Part shown: positions 19,725 through 27,827 of the stretch, piece by piece | Numbering within the stretch: position 1 is the first letter of the stretch | How the letters are laid out: each line of letters begins with the position of its first letter | Source of the DNA: Pseudomonas azotoformans | Lineage (GTDB): Bacteria > Pseudomonadota > Gammaproteobacteria > Pseudomonadales > Pseudomonadaceae | DNA: 64,000 nucleotides | Direction of reading: 5' to 3' | Assembly: GCF_900103345.1 (NCBI RefSeq) | Contig: NZ_LT629702.1 | Coordinates: 3,038,001 to 3,102,000 of the forward strand | The notes under the pieces: model-generated | Seen by the model: only the letters and a program-made list of their open reading frames with translations | Databases searched by the model: none | What the model was told of the DNA's origin: nothing | Program-made: the position numbers and the translations under genes

Positions 19725-22124
19725 TCAGGCGCGCAGTCTCTCAGCCTCCACCCTGTCCCTGCCCGCCTGCTTGGCCACATACACGGCCGAGTCGGCGCGC
19801 AGCAGCAGCCCGTCGATACCTTCATCCACCCGCCAACTGGCCACGCCGAAGCTGGCGGTGACGATGCCTACCGGTTCCATCGGCGCACTGCGCAGCGACG
19901 CCCACAACTCCATCGCCAGGCTGTAGGCCTGAGCACCATCGGTGTGCGGGCACAGCACCATGAATTCCTCGCCGCCCAGGCGGCAGAACACATCGGTACG
20001 GCGCAGGCGCTGGCTGATGCGTTTGCACAACTCCTGCAATACCCCATCGCCGACGGCGTGCCCATGCTGGTCGTTGATGCGCTTGAAGTGATCGATATCC
20101 AGCATGATCACCGACAAGGCCCCCGAGGTGCGGTTGAGCCTGACCATCTCGGCCTTGAGGCGATCCTGGAAATAGCGGCGGTTGTGGATCCCGGTCAGGG
20201 AGTCGGTGATGGAGAGCGCACGCAGCTCTTCTTCCACCCGCTTCAGATCGGAAATATCCGACACGTAGCCATGCCACAACGTGCCGCCTGCAGGTAACTC
20301 TTCCGGAGTGGCTTCGCCACGAATCCAGCGCAGGCCGCGTTGCGGCAACAGCACCCGATACTCCTCACGCCAATGGCTCAACTGCAATGCCGACAAGCGG
20401 ATCGATGCGCGTACCCGCTCCGCATCCAGAGGGTGGATGCGCTCGAAGACCTGCTTGGCGTCCTGCTGCAAGACGCTGGGCTCGATTTCATAGATGTCGC
20501 GCATGCCGTCGCTGGCGTAGATAAATTTCCAATTGTCCTGAGGCTCCAACGTGAACTGAAAGATGCCGCCGGGTACATGGGCGCTGAGTTTCTTCAGCAG
20601 CCGATCCCGGGCCGCCAATGCCTCGTAGGCGCGCTTTTGTTCGGTAATGTCGAGGTAAATCGCCAGGTGACCGATCCACAAACCATGGTCGTCCAGCAAC
20701 ACTGTTCCCAACATGTTCACGGTCAACTGGCTACCGTTCTCGCGGATCAAGGTCCATTCACGGGCTTCGTGCAGGTTGTCGGGGCTTTCCACCAGCATCG
20801 CCTGGCTTGCCGGGATGCGTTTGCCCAGGGCCACACTGAGGCTGGCGGAGCGCGCTTCGAGTTCCGACGCCAGGTGCAGGCTTTCCAGGGTCTGCGTGCC
20901 CACCACCTGCTCGGCCTTGAACCCCAGCATCTGCTCGGCACCGGCATTGAAGGTATTGATGACACCGCGCAGGTCGGTGGCAATGATGGCGACCTGCGTC
21001 GCGGCATTCAGCACACTGCGTAACTGGCCATGGGCGCCGCGTAATTCCTGCTCACGCAGGCGCAACTGCGCCGTGCGCTGCTCCACCAGTTTCAACGCGC
21101 GCTGGCGTTGGCTGACCAGCACATAGAGCAACGCGCTGAGCAACAGGCTGAGCAGGCCGCCCATGGTCAGGATAGTGCTCAACGAGGAGTGGTTGGCCTG
21201 GTCGAACACCTGGCTCGGGCGCAGTTTCAGGGCATACACATGGTCGCCCAGCGTGAGGCGGCGCGCCCCGACAAGATCACCGCCGGCCACGGTATTGCCG
21301 GACTCGAACAGTACGCGCTGTTGCACGTCGGAGGTGTCGATGATCTGCATCACCAGGTTGTCGCGATCCGGCTTGGGCAAACCGTCGGCCACCAACTGGC
21401 GCATGCTGATCACCGCCATGACATAGCCGTAGGGCTCATTCTGGGATTGGTCGGAGGTGGGCAAATGACTCACCGGCGCAACCAGTAGAACCCCAGTGGC
21501 ATAAGCCGGCTCCACCCCCACCAGTTGCATGGGCTGGGACACCGCCAGCTTGCCGGTCTTTTGCGCACGCTCAAGGGTCGAACGCCGCAGGGGCTGGGCC
21601 AGCAGGTCAAAGCCGAGGGGAGCGCCCAGCAGGCTTTGGGTCTGGCTGTACAAGACCGGCACGTATTCATCGCGCTCGGGCGCAGGGGCCAGCTCACCGG
21701 CCGAATTCAACTCACGGATAACAAAAGGGGTGCCGCGCTGCTCGGACACGGTTTGCTCAAACTGACTGCGCTGTTCGCGATACACCCGGGGCGCCCAGGA
21801 GTAAGCACGAGCACGCAGCAGCAAGGGCTGGGCAAACCCATCGAATTCTTCGCGCGACACGTCATCGGAATTGACGAAGAAACGCCGCAGGCTGTTCAGA
21901 CGCTGTTCCTGGTCTTCGAAGCGTTCCTGCAGGCGGGTATAGCGCTCATTGACCAGCAACTGAAAACGTTGGCGCACCTGTTGCTGATAAAGATCGGCGG
22001 CTGCCCAAGCAACGATCGCCGTCAAGGCCAACCCTGCCAGTAATACCACCAACGCCACCAGCCAAGCCGACGCCTGTTCACTGATAAAGCCTAGAATTTT
22101 CGGGCGAACGGCTTGCAACGGCAT
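19725..22124 (-). CDS. Membrane diguanylate cyclase with CHASE, PAS and GGDEF domains
   Basis: This protein makes the second messenger c-di-GMP. Of 799 residues, a first transmembrane helix (about 20-45) is followed by a periplasmic CHASE sensor domain (about 45-305), a second helix, two PAS domains with PAC segments (about 360-610) and a C-terminal GGDEF domain (about 635-795). The active site reads GGEEF in CRLGGEEFMVL, a competent variant. I see no clear RxxD inhibitory site directly upstream and no EAL domain. The start could be ATG 22124 or a GTG three codons earlier. It is a single gene bounded by repeat elements on both sides. Confidence 0.92.
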   Translation of the reverse strand: MPLQAVRPKILGFISEQASAWLVALVVLLAGLALTAIVAWAAADLYQQQVRQRFQLLVNERYTRLQERFEDQEQRLNSLRRFFVNSDDVSREEFDGFAQPLLLRARAYSWAPRVYREQRSQFEQTVSEQRGTPFVIRELNSAGELAPAPERDEYVPVLYSQTQSLLGAPLGFDLLAQPLRRSTLERAQKTGKLAVSQPMQLVGVEPAYATGVLLVAPVSHLPTSDQSQNEPYGYVMAVISMRQLVADGLPKPDRDNLVMQIIDTSDVQQRVLFESGNTVAGGDLVGARRLTLGDHVYALKLRPSQVFDQANHSSLSTILTMGGLLSLLLSALLYVLVSQRQRALKLVEQRTAQLRLREQELRGAHGQLRSVLNAATQVAIIATDLRGVINTFNAGAEQMLGFKAEQVVGTQTLESLHLASELEARSASLSVALGKRIPASQAMLVESPDNLHEAREWTLIRENGSQLTVNMLGTVLLDDHGLWIGHLAIYLDITEQKRAYEALAARDRLLKKLSAHVPGGIFQFTLEPQDNWKFIYASDGMRDIYEIEPSVLQQDAKQVFERIHPLDAERVRASIRLSALQLSHWREEYRVLLPQRGLRWIRGEATPEELPAGGTLWHGYVSDISDLKRVEEELRALSITDSLTGIHNRRYFQDRLKAEMVRLNRTSGALSVIMLDIDHFKRINDQHGHAVGDGVLQELCKRISQRLRRTDVFCRLGGEEFMVLCPHTDGAQAYSLAMELWASLRSAPMEPVGIVTASFGVASWRVDEGIDGLLLRADSAVYVAKQAGRDRVEAERLRA

Positions 22125-22217
22125 GGGCAACACTCACAGCGCCAGCGTGCGGGGGTGTCACTTTGGCTTGGCCTTAAGTTATAGCCACCGGCCCCGCTTT
22201 TGACCAGCGCAAAACAA

Positions 22218-22317
22218 CTGTAGGAGCGAGCTTGCTCGCGAAGAACCTGAGGGCAGCGCATTATTCAGAATTAATGCGGCGCTCTTGAGTTTTTCGCGAG
22301 CAAGCTCGCTCCTACAG
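22218..22317. repeat. Paired inverted REP element (TGTAGGAGCGAGCTTGCTCGC)
   Basis: CTGTAGGAGCGAGCTTGCTCGCG faces its reverse complement CGCGAGCAAGCTCGCTCCTACAG. This is a different subfamily (TAGGAGCGAG) from the other copies in the window. It lies upstream of the diguanylate cyclase gene and just downstream of rlmL. Confidence 0.9.
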
Positions 22318-22325
22318 GGGCGTGA

Positions 22326-24590
22326 TCAGCGCGCGGTGATTTTCCATGCCCGGTGGATCTTCGCATTGCGTGCGAAATCCGGATCGATGGTCTTGTCGCT
22401 GATTTCCTCGACCGCGTAGCGTTCGCTGAGGTTGTCCTCCAGCGCGAACTTGCGGAAGTTGTTCGAGAAGTACAGCACGCCGCCCGGTGCCAGGCGCGCC
22501 ATGGCCAGGTCGAGCAATTGCACGTGGTCGCGCTGCACGTCGAAGATACCTTCCATGCGCTTGGAGTTGGAGAAGGTCGGCGGATCAATGAAGATCAGGT
22601 CGAACTCATCGCGGCTCGCCTCCAGCCACGCCATCACGTCACCCTGCTCCAGGCGGTTCTTGTCGGAGAAGCCGTTGAGGGACAAGTTGCGGCGTGCCCA
22701 GTCCAGGTAGGTTTTGGACAGATCGACGCTGGTGGTGCTGCGCGCGCCGCCCTTGGCCGCGTGCACACTGGCGGTAGCGGTGTAGCAATACAGGTTGAGG
22801 AAACGCTTGCCGGCCGCCTCCTTCTGGATACGCAGGCGCATCGGGCGGTGGTCGAGGAACAGGCCGGTGTCCAGGTAGTCGGTGAGGTTGACCAGCAACT
22901 TCACGCCGCCTTCGCTGACCTCAGTGAACTTGCCCTGGGCGCTCTGCCGCTCGTACTGCTTGGTGCCGCTTTGACGCTCGCGGCGCTTGACCACCACGCG
23001 GCTCTTGTCGATGTTCAGCGCCTGGGGAATCGCGGCCAGCGCATCGAACATGCGCGCGGAAGCTTTTTCCGGGTCGATGGACTTCGGCGCGGCGTATTCC
23101 TGCACGTGGACCCAATCGTGATACAGGTCGATGGCCATAGAGTATTCCGGCATGTCGGCATCGTACACGCGGTAGCAATCCACACCTTCGCGTTTGGCCC
23201 ACTTGCCCAGCAGCTTGAGGTTCTTTTGCAAGCGGTTGGCAAACATCTGCCCGCCTTCACTCAGGCGCGCCTGCTCGACCACCGGGGCCGGAGCGGGTTT
23301 GATCGGGTTACCGTTCTTGTTGTACTGGCGCTCTTGCGGCTCGGCCGGGGCCTGGTCGTAGGCAGCTTGCTCACGCTCGGCCTGGCGCTGTTCCGGGGTG
23401 CGACGCTCGCCGGTGACAAACTGGTCCGGGTTGACCTTGATCAGCAGCAACTTGCACGGCAACGCACCGTTCCAGAACGAATACTGCTTGTGGCTACGGA
23501 TGCCCATGCGCTTGCCCAGGTCCGGCGCGCCGGTGAACACCGCGGCTTCCCAGCCCATGCACGCCTGGCGCAGACGCTCGCCGAGGTTCTGGTAGAGGTA
23601 CAACAGGCTGGCTTCGTCACCCAAACGTTCGCCGTACGGCGGGTTGCAGATGACCAGACCTTTCTGGTTCTGGTCCGGGCGCGGCTCGAAGGTGCCGACT
23701 TCGCCCTGGTACACCTTGATCCAGTGGCTCAGGCCGGCACGCTCGATGTTGTTGCGCGCAGGTTGGATCAGGCGTGGGTCAGCTTCGTAGCCACGGATCC
23801 ACAGCGGCGGCTTGTTCATGCCGACGGCGGCGCGTTCAGCGGCCTCGGCATGCAGCTTCTTCCACAGCGCCGGGACGTGACCGAGCCAGGTGGTGAACCC
23901 CCACAGCTCGCGGTTCAGGTTGGGGGCCATGTCAGCAGCGATCATTGCGCCTTCCACCAGGAAGGTGCCCACGCCGCACATCGGGTCGCTCAGCGCGCCG
24001 CCTTCAGCGGCGATACGCGGCCAACCGGCACGGATCAGGATCGCGGCTGCCAGGTTTTCCTTCAACGGTGCCGCGCCCTGCTGCAGGCGGTAACCGCGCT
24101 GGTGCAGGCTGTGGCCGGACAGGTCCAGGGACAGGATGGCTTCGCCACGGTCCAGGCGCAGGTGGATACGCAGGTCCGGGTTGATCTTGTCGATGGACGG
24201 GCGCTCGCCGGTCGGGGTGCGCAGCTTGTCGACAATCGCATCCTTGACCTTCAGCGCGCCGAAGTGGGTGTTGTCGATGCCCGAACCGTGGCCACTGAAT
24301 TCAACCGCCAGGGTGCCGTCGGGGACCATGTGGTCGGCCCACTCGATATCCAGCACGCCGTGGTAGAGGTCTTCGGCGTCCTTCATCGGGAAGCGCTTGA
24401 GCACCAGCAGCACGCGGTTGGCCAGGCGTGACCAGAGGCACAGGCGGTAGGCGGTTTCCATGTCGGCCATGCCGCGCACGGCCGAGGTGTGCTCGCGGGC
24501 TTCCTCAAGGCCAAGCCCGACGGCTTCCTCGATCAGCAGGCCTTCGAGGCCCTTGGGGCAGGTGAGGAAGAGTTCAAAACGGTCCGACAT
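22326..24590 (-). CDS. rlmL: Fused 23S rRNA methyltransferase RlmKL
   Basis: This enzyme makes m2G2445 (N-terminal half, RlmL) and m7G2069 (C-terminal half, RlmK) in 23S rRNA. The 754-residue protein has a THUMP domain (about 45-155), a first methyltransferase domain with CNPPYGERL, a charged linker (EQRQAEREQAAYDQAPAEPQ) and a second Rossmann methyltransferase domain with IDPPTFSNSK. I chose ATG 24590 (MSDRFELFLTCPKG), which matches family length; a 72-codon upstream extension is not conserved-looking. It diverges from rmf, another ribosome-related gene. Confidence 0.95.
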   Translation of the reverse strand: MSDRFELFLTCPKGLEGLLIEEAVGLGLEEAREHTSAVRGMADMETAYRLCLWSRLANRVLLVLKRFPMKDAEDLYHGVLDIEWADHMVPDGTLAVEFSGHGSGIDNTHFGALKVKDAIVDKLRTPTGERPSIDKINPDLRIHLRLDRGEAILSLDLSGHSLHQRGYRLQQGAAPLKENLAAAILIRAGWPRIAAEGGALSDPMCGVGTFLVEGAMIAADMAPNLNRELWGFTTWLGHVPALWKKLHAEAAERAAVGMNKPPLWIRGYEADPRLIQPARNNIERAGLSHWIKVYQGEVGTFEPRPDQNQKGLVICNPPYGERLGDEASLLYLYQNLGERLRQACMGWEAAVFTGAPDLGKRMGIRSHKQYSFWNGALPCKLLLIKVNPDQFVTGERRTPEQRQAEREQAAYDQAPAEPQERQYNKNGNPIKPAPAPVVEQARLSEGGQMFANRLQKNLKLLGKWAKREGVDCYRVYDADMPEYSMAIDLYHDWVHVQEYAAPKSIDPEKASARMFDALAAIPQALNIDKSRVVVKRRERQSGTKQYERQSAQGKFTEVSEGGVKLLVNLTDYLDTGLFLDHRPMRLRIQKEAAGKRFLNLYCYTATASVHAAKGGARSTTSVDLSKTYLDWARRNLSLNGFSDKNRLEQGDVMAWLEASRDEFDLIFIDPPTFSNSKRMEGIFDVQRDHVQLLDLAMARLAPGGVLYFSNNFRKFALEDNLSERYAVEEISDKTIDPDFARNAKIHRAWKITAR

Positions 24591-25122
24591 GGGGCATTCC
24601 AGGCTTTTCAGCAATAAATGAACGGGCGACGCATCGCCGGCTCGGTTTTCAATCAAGCACTTTTCTTGAAGAGTGCTCGCGTGGCACGAATGTGCCGTCC
24701 CACCCCGGCTGCCGGGCCTTTGGGCCTTTAGTGACGGGGCAGATAAACAATTGGCTGTAACAAAAAGAAATATTCCGACCCTTCGTCGAATAATAACCGA
24801 CTGCAACGGGCGGACATTCTCACTAAAGGATTAAACCCATCCTCTATGCAGGGTGCATCATAGCTGGGTTTGCCCATTAAAAGGGGCGAAAAACCATCCC
24901 AGCTTATGGCTATAGCATCGTTATCGTTACGTGCTTATGACAAAACGATCATTGAATCCATGTGACCTATTGGTTAGAACTCAACACAGGTTGGCGCCGT
25001 AACGACGCCGACACATCGGCTCGCCACGCCGGCAGCGAGCCCACCAACGGCAGAAAAACTCTGCCCGGCCTCGGACGAGGCCGAAGGATATCAAGACAGT
25101 CAACAAGTGAGGGAAACACCCT
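24591..25122. other. 532-nt gene-free region upstream of rmf with serial hairpins
   Basis: I see no supported gene here. The right part, presumably the rmf leader, holds a run of potential stem-loops: GGCG/CGCC (24993-25009, weak), GGCTCGC/GCGAGCC (25018-25041), GGCAGA/TCTGCC with loop AAAAC (25049-25065) and CGGCCTC/GAGGCCG with a GGA-containing loop (25066-25083). The rmf Shine-Dalgarno GAGGGA follows at about 25109. The left part should hold the rlmL promoter, which I cannot place. Confidence 0.5.
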
Positions 25123-25338
25123 ATGAGAAGACTTAAGCGTGATCCGTTGGAAAGAGCATTTTTACGCGGATATCAATATGGCGTTCATGGCAAATCCCGT
25201 GAGCTTTGCCCATTTACTCTACCGTCGGTACGCCAAGCCTGGATCAACGGCTGGCGAGAAGGACGCGGCGACAACTGGGACGGTATGACTGGCACTGCGG
25301 GAATCCACAGACTCAACGAACTTCACGCCGTCGGCTAA
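25123..25338 (+). CDS. rmf: Ribosome modulation factor Rmf
   Basis: Rmf pairs 70S ribosomes into inactive 100S dimers in stationary phase. The 71-residue basic protein begins MRRLKRDPLERAF and carries the family core GYQYGVHGKSRELCPF and WINGWREGRGD. It is slightly longer than E. coli Rmf (55 residues), as is usual in Pseudomonas. The Shine-Dalgarno GAGGGAA lies 8 nt before the ATG. A long structured leader precedes it, and a terminator follows after about 90 nt. Confidence 0.96.
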   Translation: MRRLKRDPLERAFLRGYQYGVHGKSRELCPFTLPSVRQAWINGWREGRGDNWDGMTGTAGIHRLNELHAVG

Positions 25339-25424
25339 TCAAGGGCAATTAATTCCGACACCACCTCTGGATTTGTAACGACTTACCATGCACGCCCCAT
25401 CCGGGCGGCGGGCTTCGGCCCAGG

Positions 25425-25449
25425 GGGCTCCTTTTCAGGGGCCCTTTTT
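25425..25449 (+). terminator. Rho-independent terminator of rmf
   Basis: GGGCTCC (25425-25431) pairs with GGGGCCC (25438-25444) through one G-U wobble across the loop TTTTCA, followed by five T. It lies between rmf and the converging pyrD. Confidence 0.75.
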
Positions 25450-25461
25450 AATGGGTCGCTT

Positions 25462-26487
25462 TCAGGCTTTTGGCAATGCTGCGATGGCATCTACCGACTG
25501 GCGAATCAGCGCCGGGCCTTTGTAGATAAAGCCGGAATACAACTGCACCAGGCTTGCGCCCGCGGCAATCTTCTCGGCCGCATGCTTGCCTTCGGTGATA
25601 CCGCCGACCGCGATGATCGGCAAGCGCCCGGCCAACTCCGCAGCCAGCACCTTGACGATATGGGTGCTCTTGTCACGCACCGGCGCGCCCGACAGGCCAC
25701 CCGCTTCGTCGCCATGGGCCAGGCCTTCGACGCCTACGCGGCTGAGGGTGGTGTTGGTCGCGATGACTGCGTCCATCCCCGAGTCCACCAGGGCCTGGGC
25801 CACCAGCACGGTTTCTTCGTCGCTCATGTCCGGCGCGATCTTGATCGCCAGCGGCACGCGCTTGCCATGACGCACGGCCAGGTCTTCCTGGCGCTGGCGC
25901 AAGGCTTCGAGCAGTTGCTTGAGGGAATCGCCGAACTGCAGGCTGCGCAGGCCCGGGGTGTTGGGCGAACTGACGTTGACCGTGACATAGCTGGCGTGGG
26001 CGTAGACCTTGTCCAGGCAGATCAGGTAATCGTCCACGGCGCGCTCGACCGGCGTATCGAAGTTCTTGCCGATATTGATGCCCAGGATGCCCTTGTATTT
26101 GGCGGCCTGAACCCGCGACAGCAAGTGATCAACGCCCAGATTGTTGAAGCCCATGCGATTGATGATCGCCTCGGCTTCCGGCAGGCGGAAGATACGTGGC
26201 TTGGGGTTACCCGGCTGTGGACGTGGCGTCACGGTGCCGATTTCAACGAAACCGAAACCCAGCTGTGCAAAACCATCGATGGCCGCACCGTTCTTATCCA
26301 GGCCAGCCGCCAGGCCGACCGGGTTGGGGAAGTCGAGCCCCATCACCGAGACCGGCATTTTTGCCGGTGCATTGCATACCAGGCCATTGAGCCCCAGGCG
26401 GCCACCGGCACCGATCAGGTCCAGGGACAGATCGTGGGAGGTTTCCGGGGAGAGTTTGAACAACAGCTGGCGGGCCAGGGTATACAT
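25462..26487 (-). CDS. pyrD: Dihydroorotate dehydrogenase (quinone), class 2
   Basis: PyrD oxidises dihydroorotate to orotate in pyrimidine synthesis and passes electrons to quinone at the inner membrane. The 341-residue enzyme has the class 2 N-terminal membrane-associating helices ([20 protein letters not shown]), the FMN-binding [10 protein letters not shown], the catalytic serine region [11 protein letters not shown] and the phosphate-binding GGITEG. It converges with rmf across a terminator. Confidence 0.96.
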   Translation of the reverse strand: MYTLARQLLFKLSPETSHDLSLDLIGAGGRLGLNGLVCNAPAKMPVSVMGLDFPNPVGLAAGLDKNGAAIDGFAQLGFGFVEIGTVTPRPQPGNPKPRIFRLPEAEAIINRMGFNNLGVDHLLSRVQAAKYKGILGINIGKNFDTPVERAVDDYLICLDKVYAHASYVTVNVSSPNTPGLRSLQFGDSLKQLLEALRQRQEDLAVRHGKRVPLAIKIAPDMSDEETVLVAQALVDSGMDAVIATNTTLSRVGVEGLAHGDEAGGLSGAPVRDKSTHIVKVLAAELAGRLPIIAVGGITEGKHAAEKIAAGASLVQLYSGFIYKGPALIRQSVDAIAALPKA

Positions 26488-26573
26488 GGGCGGGCTAGAC
26501 TCGGATGGCGGCGAAAGGTGGCGGCGATTATAGCCGGGGTCACGGGTTGCGCGCGAGGCGCGAACCTCAATCG

Positions 26574-27035
26574 TCAGTAGCGGTGCGCTACCAACTGCTC
26601 GTAATACGCCCAGATTTTCTGGGCATATTGCATGCGCAACGCCTCACGCGCAGGCCCGGAACCCGGGCCGGCGTTGTAGGAGCCTACCGCCGTCCAGTTG
26701 TAGCCAAAGCGCTGGATGAACTCGGCGAGAATCGAAGCCCCCACCTCCACGGAGAGGCAAGGTTCATTGAGCAAACGCTCCTCGGTAATACCTCGTTCGA
26801 GCAGTCGCGGCAAATGGCTGCTGTTGATCTGCATCAGGCCGATGTCGCGAGTGCCATTACGGTTCGCATGGTTTATCGCTTGCGCACGAAAGCCCGACTC
26901 TACTGCAGCGATCGCCTGCAGCAGTTCTGGCTCGATGTCGTAGCGGCTGGCCGCCTCCTCCCAGCAATAGGCCAGCGCCTGATTGCCGGTCATCATCACC
27001 CCCAACACCAAGCCCTTGCTCCAGAAACTAGCCAC
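26574..27035 (-). CDS. IagB/IpgF-like lytic transglycosylase (type III secretion associated)
   Basis: This 153-residue exported peptidoglycan lyase has a signal peptide (about residues 1-22, ending ALA), the catalytic glutamate in AAVESGF (Glu46), then GLMQIN and SYNAGPG, the classic family-1 (SLT) order. Size and the mature start [16 protein letters not shown] resemble IagB, IpgF and VirB1-type enzymes that open the cell wall for secretion machines. Its start overlaps the end of the HilA-like gene by 8 nt, the same neighbourhood as hilA-iagB in Salmonella SPI-1. The type III link rests on this context; as a stand-alone enzyme it could act elsewhere. Confidence 0.85.
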   Translation of the reverse strand: MASFWSKGLVLGVMMTGNQALAYCWEEAASRYDIEPELLQAIAAVESGFRAQAINHANRNGTRDIGLMQINSSHLPRLLERGITEERLLNEPCLSVEVGASILAEFIQRFGYNWTAVGSYNAGPGSGPAREALRMQYAQKIWAYYEQLVAHRY

Positions 27036-27432
27036 GGGTTACCACTCCATGGCGGGTCTGCCCGCATGCGGAGCACACATGCGCCATACGGCCTGACGCA
27101 TGACCCTCGACCTTCACCGGGCAGATGAACCGGTATCCTCGACCATAAATCGTCTTGATAAAGCCCTTGTCGGTGCCAAGGTACTTGCGCAGTGAATAAA
27201 TGCAGCGTGTCAGCGACTCTTCAGCGACTTCCCCTTGCGGCCAAGCCAGCTCCAGCAAGCGATCCTTGGTCATCAAAACACCACCGGACATCAGCAACAA
27301 TCGCAGCACCAGCCCTTCCTTGGGCGGCAACTGAACATCCGCGTCCTCACCGGTCAGGCGACCATCGTCGTGCAGGGTCCAACGCGCAAACACCAGGGAA
27401 GTCGTCGTCCCTCCATCATCCATGACAGCCAT
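27028..27432 (-). CDS. HilA-like winged-helix DNA-binding protein, lacking a C-terminal domain
   Basis: The 134-residue protein is essentially one OmpR/ToxR-type winged helix (about residues 15-110): LPPKEGLVLRLLLMSGGVLMTKDRLLELAWP, EESLTRCIYSLRKYLG and IKTIYGRGYRFICPV. SPI-1 HilA (about 550 residues) has this domain at its N-terminus followed by a large helical-repeat domain, which is absent here. A short tail has CSAC and ends at the overlap with the transglycosylase. GAGGTAATC precedes the ATG. It may be a shortened regulator of the adjacent secretion genes, or a remnant. Confidence 0.78.
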   Translation of the reverse strand: MAVMDDGGTTTSLVFARWTLHDDGRLTGEDADVQLPPKEGLVLRLLLMSGGVLMTKDRLLELAWPQGEVAEESLTRCIYSLRKYLGTDKGFIKTIYGRGYRFICPVKVEGHASGRMAHVCSACGQTRHGVVTRG

Positions 27433-27587
27433 GATTACCTCGGCATCCGACTACTGACATTGAAGTCCTCATTTGCATTACGGGTTCAAGTGCCCCTGTC
27501 ACGACTATAAAAACCTGCCTAAGGGCTCACGTTAGGAATAAGCCCATATATCCCGCGCTTTTTGAAACCGCGCTGTAAGACGTTTCG

Positions 27588-27812
27588 CTATCCACCGCCA
27601 CCAGGCAGCCACGGTTGATAAACCTCGTGCAGTTCAACCCCCAACCGGTCCTCCAACTGCACCAACTCACCCAAGGCCAGTAGTTGCCCGTTAACCCGAA
27701 CCTCCACGCAATGGATTATCTCCGGCATCAACGGCAACACCTTTCCGGGCGCAAACGCTGCCAGGCGCCGGCGGCTGATCAATTGTTCCTGAAGAAGAAT
27801 TTCCAGATGCAT
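27588..27812 (-). CDS. Stand-alone SPOA-domain protein (type III C-ring, SctQ C-terminal type)
   Basis: The 74 residues are nearly all one SPOA/FliN-like domain: HCVEVRVNGQLLALGELVQLEDRLGVELHEVY. SPOA domains form the cytoplasmic sorting platform of type III systems (SpaO, HrcQb, YscQ). The short length suits either a separate SctQ C-terminal product or the surviving end of a longer spaO-like gene. It lies 15 nt after the secretin gene with AAGGTG upstream of the ATG. No N-terminal SctQ domain is encoded nearby. Confidence 0.75.
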   Translation of the reverse strand: MHLEILLQEQLISRRRLAAFAPGKVLPLMPEIIHCVEVRVNGQLLALGELVQLEDRLGVELHEVYQPWLPGGGG

Positions 27813-27827
27813 CGGCTAACACCTTGT

